DNA of 6,361 bases, from assembly GCA_009783775.1 (NCBI GenBank), contig WRCT01000109.1:1-6361 (forward strand). Direction: 5' to 3'. The stretch comes from Clostridiales bacterium. GTDB lineage: Bacteria; Bacillota; Clostridia; Christensenellales; CAG-138. The notes under the pieces were generated by a model. That model was not told the DNA's origin. It worked only from the letters and a program-made list of their open reading frames with translations, and did not search any database. The position numbers were made by a program, and so were the translations under genes. This document shows, piece after piece, positions 1 to 5,056 of this stretch (its first letter is position 1; every line of letters starts with the position of its first letter).

Positions 1-972
1 GACGGCGTGATCATGGGGCAGCTCAAACGCCCGCTGCGGCGCGTCGCGCTGTATGTGCCCGGCGGCACCGCGCCCTATCCCTCCACCGTTTTGATGAACG
101 CGATCCCCGCGACGCTGGCGGGCGTGAAGGAGATCGTCATCTTTACGCCCGTGAAAGCGGACGGCAAGGTGGCGGACGTGATTTTGGCCGCGGCGGCCTG
201 CTGCGGCATTGATACGATTTATAAACTGGGCGGCGCGCAGGCGATCGCGGTCGCGGCCTATGGCACGGAGACGATCGGGAAGGTCGACAAGATCGTCGGC
301 CCGGGCAACGCCTATGTGGCCACAGCCAAGAAACTGGTCTACGGGCAGGTGGATATCGACATGGTCGCGGGCCCGTCCGAGGTGCTGATCGTGGCGGACG
401 AAAGTGCGAACCCCAAATACGTCGCGGCGGATCTGATGAGCCAGGCCGAGCATGACCGGCTGGCCAGCTGCATATTGGTTACGACCAGCGAGAAACTGAT
501 TGAAGAAACCGAGCGGGAACTGGCGCGGCAGATGGCGACTTTGAGCCGCAGGGAAATTATCGCGGAGGCTTTAGAAAACTACGGCGCGGCGATTCCGGCC
601 CCCGATCTGGACGCGGCGTTTGCGCTGGCCAATGAGATCGCGCCTGAGCATTTGGAGATATTGACGGCCAATCCGCTGGAAAAGCTGACCAAGGTGCAGA
701 ACGCGGGTTCGGTCTTTTTGGGCGAGTATACGCCCGAGCCGCTGGGCGATTATATGAGCGGCACGAACCATGTCCTGCCCACGGGCGGCACGGCGCGTTT
801 TTATTCGCCGCTGGGCGTGTATGATTTTGTGAAGTCCAGCGCGTACAGCTATTATCCGAAGGAGGCGCTGGCGGACCTAAAAGACGATGTGATGACGTTC
901 GCCAAGCTGGAAGGGCTGGACGCGCACGCCAACTCGATAAAAGTGAGGTTTGAAGAAGAAAATGGGGAGTGA
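1..972 (+). CDS. hisD: Histidinol dehydrogenase, 5'-truncated by window edge
   Basis: Catalyses the last two steps of histidine synthesis, the NAD-dependent oxidation of L-histidinol to L-histidine, as a cytosolic zinc-dependent dimer. The reading frame is open from base 1, and the first visible residues (DGVIMGQ, then YVPGG) are internal to the family, so about 110 N-terminal residues lie upstream of the window. Numbering from base 1, the zinc ligands are Q148 and H151 (SQAEHD), D250 (GDYMSG) and H309 (AHANSI). The catalytic pair is E216-H217 in APEHLE. All match the E. coli enzyme at a constant offset of about 110, so the visible part is intact. The extreme C-terminus after KVRF is a short acidic tail (EEENGE), and the TGA stop at 970-972 lies inside the first heptamer of a downstream repeat, so the tail may have been altered by that repeat. 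First visible gene of the his operon; hisC follows after 249 nt. Confidence 0.97.
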   Translation, partial: DGVIMGQLKRPLRRVALYVPGGTAPYPSTVLMNAIPATLAGVKEIVIFTPVKADGKVADVILAAAACCGIDTIYKLGGAQAIAVAAYGTETIGKVDKIVGPGNAYVATAKKLVYGQVDIDMVAGPSEVLIVADESANPKYVAADLMSQAEHDRLASCILVTTSEKLIEETERELARQMATLSRREIIAEALENYGAAIPAPDLDAAFALANEIAPEHLEILTANPLEKLTKVQNAGSVFLGEYTPEPLGDYMSGTNHVLPTGGTARFYSPLGVYDFVKSSAYSYYPKEALADLKDDVMTFAKLEGLDAHANSIKVRFEEENGE

Positions 973-1098
973 GAGATGAGGCGTGAGGAATGAAGGAAGA
1001 AAAATCTTTGATTTTTCCTTTGATTTTTAGCCAATACAATATTTTTTGTACAGCAAAATACCTCTATTCCTCATCCCTCATTTCTAATCCCTCATTGG
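966..1098. repeat. Heptamer-bounded inverted-repeat element A (hisD-hisC gap)
   Basis: The left arm, 966-993, is four degenerate 7-bp units in perfect register, such as GGAGTGA and GGAATGA. A weaker fifth unit follows to 1000. The right arm, 1064-1098, is five 7-bp units on the opposite strand, such as TCATCCC and TCATTTC. Read in reverse complement, the right arm has the same consensus, about GGRATGA, so the arms form a long imperfect inverted repeat. The roughly 65-bp AT-rich core holds a perfect 8-bp hairpin (GAAAAATC 999-1006, loop TTT, GATTTTTC 1010-1017) and a tandem 12-bp repeat (CTTTGATTTTT at 1006-1016 and 1018-1028). There is no coding potential. The period-7 architecture is seen directly. 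Calling it a mobile or expandable intergenic element is inference, supported by a similarly built element at 2859-2994. Confidence 0.75.
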
Positions 1099-1103
1099 AA
1101 CCC

Positions 1104-1198
1104 CTGATTAAATCGTTCGCCGTGTAGATTGGCTATCAGAATGGCCCCAACTTAGGAGCTTTTGGCAGGCTGGCTATTCTCCCTCACGATTTAATCAG
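1104..1198. mobile_element. 95-bp MITE-like palindromic element with 13-bp terminal inverted repeats
   Basis: The ends are perfect inverted repeats: CTGATTAAATCGT at 1104-1116 and its exact reverse complement at 1186-1198. Beyond a one-base bulge (T1199), the flanks extend the pairing with CCC and GGG. Inside, AGAATGGCC (1138-1146) pairs with GGCTATTCT (1172-1180) as nine pairs including one G-U, and CCAA (1147-1150) can pair with TTGG (1162-1165). The whole therefore folds as a long interrupted hairpin. It encodes no protein and sits just after element A and 23 nt before the hisC start. No clear target-site duplication is visible. A small non-autonomous transposable element fits best; a structured RNA processing or attenuation element in the his transcript is the alternative. 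The structure is certain, its nature is not. Confidence 0.5.
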
Positions 1199-1212
1199 TG
1201 GGCCCCATTGTG

Positions 1213-1217
1213 AAAGG
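1213..1217 (+). promoter_or_regulatory. Ribosome binding site deciding the hisC start
   Basis: AAAGG lies 4 nt before ATG 1222. The spacing is slightly short but usable. It favours ATG 1222 over in-frame GTG 1198, which overlaps the end of the 95-bp palindrome, and over GTG 1210. Starting at 1222 also gives the N-terminus expected of HisC. Confidence 0.6.
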
Positions 1218-1221
1218 TGCT

Positions 1222-2268
1222 ATGACGCAATTCGTTACCGACAAAGTCGCCCGACTGACCCCCTATGTGGCGGGGTTGCAGCCGAATGAGGGCGGCTGGA
1301 TCAAACTGAATACGAACGAAAACCCCTTCCCGCCCTCGCTGAAGGTGATAGAGGCGTTGCGCGGCGTCGACTTGGCGGACCTGCGGCTGTATCCCAACTC
1401 GGACAGCGAGACACTGTGCGCCGCGATCGCGGAGAATCTGGGCGTGCGCGCGGAGAACGTGTTCTGCGGCAACGGCTCCGACGAGGTGCTGGCCCTGGCC
1501 TTCGCGGCCTTTTTTGAGGGCAAAAGTAATATTCTTATGCCGGATATCTCCTACGGGTTCTACCCCGTTTGGAGCGAGATGTATTCGGTCGGCGCGGTGC
1601 AGGTGCCGCTGCGGGAGGATTTCACGATCCGCGTCAGCGACTATCGGGACGCGAACGGCGTGGTGATCGCCAACCCCAACGCGCCCACGGGCATTGCGCT
1701 GTCTTTGGGCGAGATTGAAGAGATCGTTCGGGCGAACCCGAAGGGGATGGTCGTGGTGGACGAGGCCTATCTGGACTTTGGCCGCGAACAGAGCGCGGTC
1801 GCGCTGATACCCGATTACGAGAACCTGCTGGTGGTGCGGACCTTTTCCAAGTCGCACGCGCTGGCGGGCTTGCGCGTGGGTTACGCGGTCGGGCAGGCGC
1901 AGCGCATTGAGGAACTGCAGCGGGTCAAGCACGCGTTCAACTCCTATCCTTTGGACCGGCTGGCGCAGCGCGGCGCGGAGGCGGCGATCAAGGACGTGGA
2001 TTATTGGGACGAGACACGGCAGCGCATTATCGCCGCGCGGGAATGGACCGCCCAAAAGCTGCGGGAGCTGGGTTATCGTGTGCTGCCCTCGCAGGCGAAC
2101 TTTTTGTTCGCGGAATTTCCCAAGGCGGCGGAGATGTATGTGCACTTGCGCAAGCATAAGATTTTGGCACGGTATTGGAATAAGCCGCGTATTTGTGAGT
2201 TTTTGCGGATCACGATCGGAACAGAACAGGAAATGGAGGCGTTTATTCAATGCGTGAAGTCGTATTAG
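1222..2268 (+). CDS. hisC: Histidinol-phosphate aminotransferase
   Basis: PLP-dependent class I/II aminotransferase that converts imidazole-acetol phosphate plus glutamate to L-histidinol phosphate and 2-oxoglutarate. It is a cytosolic homodimer. With the start at ATG 1222 the product is 348 residues, normal for the family. The N-terminal KLNTNENP motif is present. N153 (NPNAPTG), D180 and Y183 (DEAYLDF), the Schiff-base lysine K210 (TFSKSHALAGLR) and substrate-carboxylate R329 (FLRITIG) are all in place, a few residues off E. coli numbering. The 3' end overlaps hisB by 19 nt in another frame, which suggests translational coupling. The upstream gap of 249 nt is filled by two repeat elements, so translation of hisC must initiate independently of hisD. 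The gene itself looks intact and typical. Confidence 0.97.
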   Translation: MTQFVTDKVARLTPYVAGLQPNEGGWIKLNTNENPFPPSLKVIEALRGVDLADLRLYPNSDSETLCAAIAENLGVRAENVFCGNGSDEVLALAFAAFFEGKSNILMPDISYGFYPVWSEMYSVGAVQVPLREDFTIRVSDYRDANGVVIANPNAPTGIALSLGEIEEIVRANPKGMVVVDEAYLDFGREQSAVALIPDYENLLVVRTFSKSHALAGLRVGYAVGQAQRIEELQRVKHAFNSYPLDRLAQRGAEAAIKDVDYWDETRQRIIAAREWTAQKLRELGYRVLPSQANFLFAEFPKAAEMYVHLRKHKILARYWNKPRICEFLRITIGTEQEMEAFIQCVKSY

Positions 2269-2855
2269 AGCGGGTCACCAAGGAGACGGCGATCAAGCTG
2301 GCCTTGCACCTCGATCAGCGGGGCGAGAATGATATCCAAACAGGTATCGGGTTTTTTGACCATATGCTGAACCTCTTTGCCTTTCGGGCGGGGATCACCT
2401 TAAACCTATCCTGTCGGGGCGATTTGGTCGTGGACGGGCACCATACCGTGGAAGATGTCGGCTTGGCATTGGGGCAGGCGATCGCGCAGGCGCTGGGTGA
2501 CAAAAGCGGGATCCGACGCTACGGGCAGGCCGAGCTGCCGATGGATGAAAGCCTGGCAAGCTGCGCGCTGGACCTTTCGGGACGGCCCTATCTGGTGTTT
2601 AACGCGAGTTTCCCGATCGAGCGCGTGGGCGTGACAGAGAACGATCCCCGGGCTCCGGCCTTTGAAACCGAGCTGGTCGAGGAGTTCTTCCGCGCGGTGT
2701 CAAGCGCAAGCGGCATGACGCTGCACATCAATCTGCGCTATGGAAAAAACACGCACCATATGATCGAGGCGATCTTCAAGGCCTTTGGCTGCGCGTTCGG
2801 CCAGGCGATTGAATTGGTTGGGCAAGGGGTCTCTTCTACGAAGGGGATACTCTGA
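2250..2855 (+). CDS. hisB: Imidazoleglycerol-phosphate dehydratase (stand-alone)
   Basis: Dehydrates imidazole glycerol phosphate to imidazole-acetol phosphate, the HisC substrate, as a manganese-dependent 24-mer in the cytosol. The 201-residue product is the single-domain form and lacks the N-terminal HAD phosphatase domain of the enterobacterial bifunctional HisB. A separate histidinol-phosphatase is therefore required. The metal-binding motifs are clear: FFDHML (H38), HHTVED (H64, H65, E68) and HHMIEA (H169, H170, E173). The C-terminal STKGIL is typical of the family. ATG 2250 overlaps hisC by 19 nt and is preceded by GGAGG at 2235-2239 inside hisC. Downstream, hisH is expected in Firmicute operons, but a repeat element is found instead. 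Confidence 0.97.
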   Translation: MREVVLERVTKETAIKLALHLDQRGENDIQTGIGFFDHMLNLFAFRAGITLNLSCRGDLVVDGHHTVEDVGLALGQAIAQALGDKSGIRRYGQAELPMDESLASCALDLSGRPYLVFNASFPIERVGVTENDPRAPAFETELVEEFFRAVSSASGMTLHINLRYGKNTHHMIEAIFKAFGCAFGQAIELVGQGVSSTKGIL

Positions 2856-2858
2856 GAA

Positions 2859-2994
2859 AAGGAATAAGTAATAGGTAATAAGGAATATGGGAGGAGTGCT
2901 GACGCACATTGCATGGATCACTTGAATGTAATAGAAAAAAACTGTGTAGCAGTTTTATCCTCCACTATTACTTATTCTTTATTACTTCTTACTT
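2859..2994. repeat. Heptamer-bounded inverted-repeat element B (hisB-hisA gap, in place of hisH)
   Basis: The left arm, 2859-2886, is exactly four 7-bp units, such as AAGGAAT and AAGTAAT, starting 3 nt after the hisB stop. The right arm, 2967-2994, is four units on the opposite strand (ATTACTT twice, plus ATTCTTT and CTTACTT). The right arm ends one base before the AAAAGGGGG ribosome binding site of hisA (2996-3004). The 80-bp core has a nested inverted repeat (GGAGGA 2890-2895, TCCTCC 2958-2963) and a 7-bp hairpin (AAAACTG 2938-2944, loop TGTAG, CAGTTTT 2950-2956). No hisH remnant or other coding potential is recognisable. The rotated consensus G(G/T)AATAA is close to the GGRATGA of element A, so the two are probably members of one family. 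The arms and period are observed; mobility is inferred. Confidence 0.78.
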
Positions 2995-3009
2995 GAAAAG
3001 GGGGCAACT

Positions 3010-3723
3010 ATGCTTATAATTCCGGCAATTGACCTACTGGGCGGTCAGGCCGTGCGGCTGTATAAGGGCGATTTTGCGCAAAAGACGGTGTACAGCGCCG
3101 ACCCCGCGACGCTGGCGGAGGGTTTTGCGGGCATGGGCGCGCAGTATCTGCATATCGTGGACCTGGACGGCGCGAAGGGCGGCGGCAGCGTAAACGATCC
3201 GACCATCGCGGCGATCCGCGCGCGGATTGACATTCCCATTCAGGTGGGGGGCGGCATTCGCAATGCGGAGACGGTGGCGCACTATCTCAATGCGTTGGGC
3301 GTAAACCGCGTGATTTTGGGCACGGCGGCGGTGGAGAACCCGACTTTTGCGCGGGAGATGATAAAAACCTATGGGCCGGAACGGATCGTGATCGGCGTGG
3401 ACGTGCGCGAGGGAAAGGTGTCGACAAGCGGCTGGTTGCAAGACAGCGGCGTGGACTATCTCGATTTTATCGGGGACTTGATCGGCATGGGCGCGCGTTA
3501 TATTGTGGCCACGGATATCCTGCGCGACGGTACGCTGACGGCGCCGAACTGGGCCATGTATGAGAAGATCAGCGGCATCAACGTGATCGTATCCGGCGGC
3601 GTAAGCTGCGAGGAAGATATAAAAAAGGCACGAGCCTGGTATGGCGTCATCGTGGGCAAGGCCTATTATGAGGGAAAGGTGGACTTGAGAAAATGTCTGC
3701 AAAACGAATTATCCCCTGTTTAG
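3010..3723 (+). CDS. hisA: ProFAR isomerase
   Basis: Phosphoribosylformimino-5-aminoimidazole carboxamide ribotide isomerase, a cytosolic (beta-alpha)8 barrel doing an Amadori rearrangement of ProFAR to PRFAR, the substrate of HisF. At 237 residues it is of normal length. The N-terminal general base is D8 (IPAIDLLGG) and the C-terminal acid is D131 (IGVDVREGK). The phosphate-binding glycines of both half-barrels are present (QVGGGIR and IVSGGVSC), with the TDILRDGT motif between them. A strong AAAAGGGGG ribosome site lies 5 nt before ATG 3010. The 3' end overlaps hisF by 31 nt in another frame, a long overlap suggesting coupled translation. The gene looks intact, and its upstream side abuts repeat element B. 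Confidence 0.97.
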   Translation: MLIIPAIDLLGGQAVRLYKGDFAQKTVYSADPATLAEGFAGMGAQYLHIVDLDGAKGGGSVNDPTIAAIRARIDIPIQVGGGIRNAETVAHYLNALGVNRVILGTAAVENPTFAREMIKTYGPERIVIGVDVREGKVSTSGWLQDSGVDYLDFIGDLIGMGARYIVATDILRDGTLTAPNWAMYEKISGINVIVSGGVSCEEDIKKARAWYGVIVGKAYYEGKVDLRKCLQNELSPV

Positions 3724-4454
3724 ACATCAAAAACGGCAGGGTGGTCAAGGGTGTGCACTTCACCGATATGGTGGACGTGGGCGATCCGGCCGAAATCGCG
3801 CGCGCCTATGCGGCGCAGGGCGCGGATGAGGTGGTGTTTTTGGACATCACGGCGACAACGGAGGGGCGCGGGACCATGTACGCGCTGCTCGAGCGCGCGG
3901 CGCAGGGGCTGACGATCCCGCTGGCCATCGGCGGCGGCATTCGCACAGTCGATGACTTTGCCAGGGTCTTTGCCTGCGGCGCGGCCAAGGCGTCCGTGAA
4001 CTCCGCGGCGGTGGCAAACCCCGCTTTGATCGCCGAGGCGAGCGTGGCCTTCGGGCCGGAACGTGTGGTTGTGGCGATCGACGGCAAGAAGGTTGGGGAC
4101 GCATTCCACGTTATGGTCAACGGCGGCCTGACCGATACGGGCAAGGACGTGGTGGCCTGGGCCAAAGAATGTGAGGCGCTGGGCGCGGGCGAGATTCTGC
4201 TGACCTCGATGGACGCGGACGGCGTGCAGACGGGGTATGACATCGCCATGACCCGAGCGGTTTGCGACGCGGTAAATATCCCTGTGACCGCAAGCGGCGG
4301 CTGCGGGAGTGTGGCCGATATCATAGAAGTTTTTACGCAGACGGACTGCGACGCCGCGCTGGCAGCGAGCCTGTTCCACTTCGGGACGGCGACGGTGGGC
4401 GAGGTGAAAGAAGAAATGGAGAGGAACGACATACCATGCAAATTGAAGGATTGA
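3693..4454 (+). CDS. hisF: Imidazole glycerol phosphate synthase, cyclase subunit
   Basis: The synthase half of IGP synthase uses ammonia delivered from the HisH glutaminase to convert PRFAR to IGP and AICAR. The product is a 253-residue (beta-alpha)8 barrel. Catalytic D11 (IPCLDIKNG) and D130 (VVAIDGKK) are present, as are the phosphate sites AIGGGIR and ASGGCGS. The residues that form the ammonia-channel gate in the Thermotoga enzyme, R5, E46, K99 and E167, are all conserved at identical positions. This HisF therefore still looks built to work with HisH, although hisH is absent from the neighbouring slot. ATG 3693 lies inside hisA, with AAAGGTGGA at 3675-3683 as ribosome site. The 3' end overlaps hisIE by 19 nt. 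Confidence 0.97.
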   Translation: MSAKRIIPCLDIKNGRVVKGVHFTDMVDVGDPAEIARAYAAQGADEVVFLDITATTEGRGTMYALLERAAQGLTIPLAIGGGIRTVDDFARVFACGAAKASVNSAAVANPALIAEASVAFGPERVVVAIDGKKVGDAFHVMVNGGLTDTGKDVVAWAKECEALGAGEILLTSMDADGVQTGYDIAMTRAVCDAVNIPVTASGGCGSVADIIEVFTQTDCDAALAASLFHFGTATVGEVKEEMERNDIPCKLKD

Positions 4455-5056
4455 TCCCCGCGATCGTGCAGGACGTTCACACAGGCAGCGTGCTCATGCT
4501 GGCCTATGTGAACCAGGAGAGCTATGACTATATGCTGGCAAAGGGCGAGACCTGCTTTTGGTCGCGCTCGCGCGGGCGGCTTTGGCACAAGGGCGAAACC
4601 TCGGGCAATGTGCAGCGCATTTATGACATGGCCTTTGACTGCGACCGTGACACGCTGCTGATCCAGGTCGAGCAAACAGGCGCGGGCGCCTGCCATACGG
4701 GCAGCTACCGCTGTTTCGGCGACGAGCGGGGCGAGTTTGATATTGTGGAGAGTATCTTTGCGCAGATCAAGGACCGCAAGGCCAATCCGGTGCCCAAGTC
4801 CTATACGAACTATCTGCTTGATGAGGGCCTGGACAAGGTCTGCAAGAAGGTCGGCGAAGAGGCGACGGAGGCGATCATCGCCGCGAAGAACAACGACGGG
4901 CCCGCGCTGGTCGGTGAGATCTCGGACCTGACTTTTCACACGCTTGTGCTGATGTTCATGCAGGGCGTATCGCCCGCCGAGATCAAGGCGGAACTTCAAA
5001 AGCGCCATCAGGTGCAGGGAAATCTGAAGGACCAGAACACAAAGGGTGCGTTTTAG
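4436..5056 (+). CDS. hisIE: Bifunctional PR-AMP cyclohydrolase / PR-ATP pyrophosphatase
   Basis: Fusion enzyme for steps two and three of the pathway: the C-terminal HisE domain hydrolyses PR-ATP to PR-AMP, and the N-terminal HisI domain opens the adenine ring to give ProFAR. The product is 206 residues. In HisI, the motif SRSRGRLWHKGETSGN (residues 43-58) is followed by metal-binding D68, D70 and D72 with zinc cysteines C69, C86 and C93. HisE begins near residue 100 and carries the MazG-like metal motif E141, E142, E145, then E161 and D164 (EISD). ATG 4436 follows GGAGAGGA at 4418-4425 and overlaps the end of hisF by 19 nt. The frame stays open upstream to 4262, but that part is a shadow of hisF. 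The TAG stop overlaps the GTG of the next gene by one base. Confidence 0.97.
   Translation: MQIEGLIPAIVQDVHTGSVLMLAYVNQESYDYMLAKGETCFWSRSRGRLWHKGETSGNVQRIYDMAFDCDRDTLLIQVEQTGAGACHTGSYRCFGDERGEFDIVESIFAQIKDRKANPVPKSYTNYLLDEGLDKVCKKVGEEATEAIIAAKNNDGPALVGEISDLTFHTLVLMFMQGVSPAEIKAELQKRHQVQGNLKDQNTKGAF
5041..5048 (+). promoter_or_regulatory. Ribosome binding site for the GTG-started PHP gene
   Basis: AAAGGGTG within the last codons of hisIE, 7 nt before GTG 5056 in a TAGTG stop-start overlap. It supports GTG 5056 as the start, since the metal-binding DLHIHSD motif begins two codons later and no later start could keep it. Confidence 0.6.

Noticed and set aside
999..1028. Rho-independent terminator after hisD (GAAAAATC hairpin)
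   Set aside because: The stem is almost all A-T with a 3-nt loop and is followed by CTTTGATTTTT, not a clean T-run. Termination here would also cut the operon. Too weak to call.
1020..1051. Promoter for hisC (TTGATT and TACAAT)
   Set aside because: TACAAT at 1035-1040 is a fair -10 box, but the TTGATT copies are 9 or 21 nt away, not about 17. No supported -35.
966..1098. CRISPR array
   Set aside because: Units are 7 bp in direct contact without spacers, and arms are inverted relative to each other.
1198..1221. Earlier GTG starts for hisC at 1198 or 1210
   Set aside because: GTG 1198 overlaps the last base of the palindromic element, neither has a good ribosome site, and the extra residues are not expected in HisC. 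ATG 1222 fits better.
973..1221. T-box or histidine attenuator between hisD and hisC
   Set aside because: No T-box consensus (AGGGTGGNACCGCG-like) and no run of histidine codons in a leader peptide are visible. The folded element at 1104-1198 lacks these marks.
1195..2250. 351-codon open frame on the - strand opposite hisC
   Set aside because: Coincides with the clearly coding hisC on the + strand. The translation is arginine/histidine/glutamine-rich with no family resemblance, as expected of a GC-rich shadow frame.
2938..2960. Terminator after hisB (AAAACTG/CAGTTTT hairpin)
   Set aside because: The stem is short and AT-rich, and the Ts belong to the stem itself with no run following.
2856..3009. 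Decayed hisH remnant in the hisB-hisA gap
   Set aside because: No glutaminase motifs (DYGMGN-like start, GxCLG nucleophile elbow or HPE end) can be read in any frame; the sequence is accounted for by repeat arms and a structured core.
4262..4435. N-terminal extension of hisIE in the open frame upstream of 4436
   Set aside because: The translation is basic and unlike HisI, overlaps hisF fully, and ATG 4436 has its own GGAGAGGA site.
3806..5008. 400-codon open frame on the - strand opposite hisF and hisIE
   Set aside because: Lies wholly over two convincing + strand genes; low-complexity Ala/Ser/Arg translation without motifs. Shadow frame.
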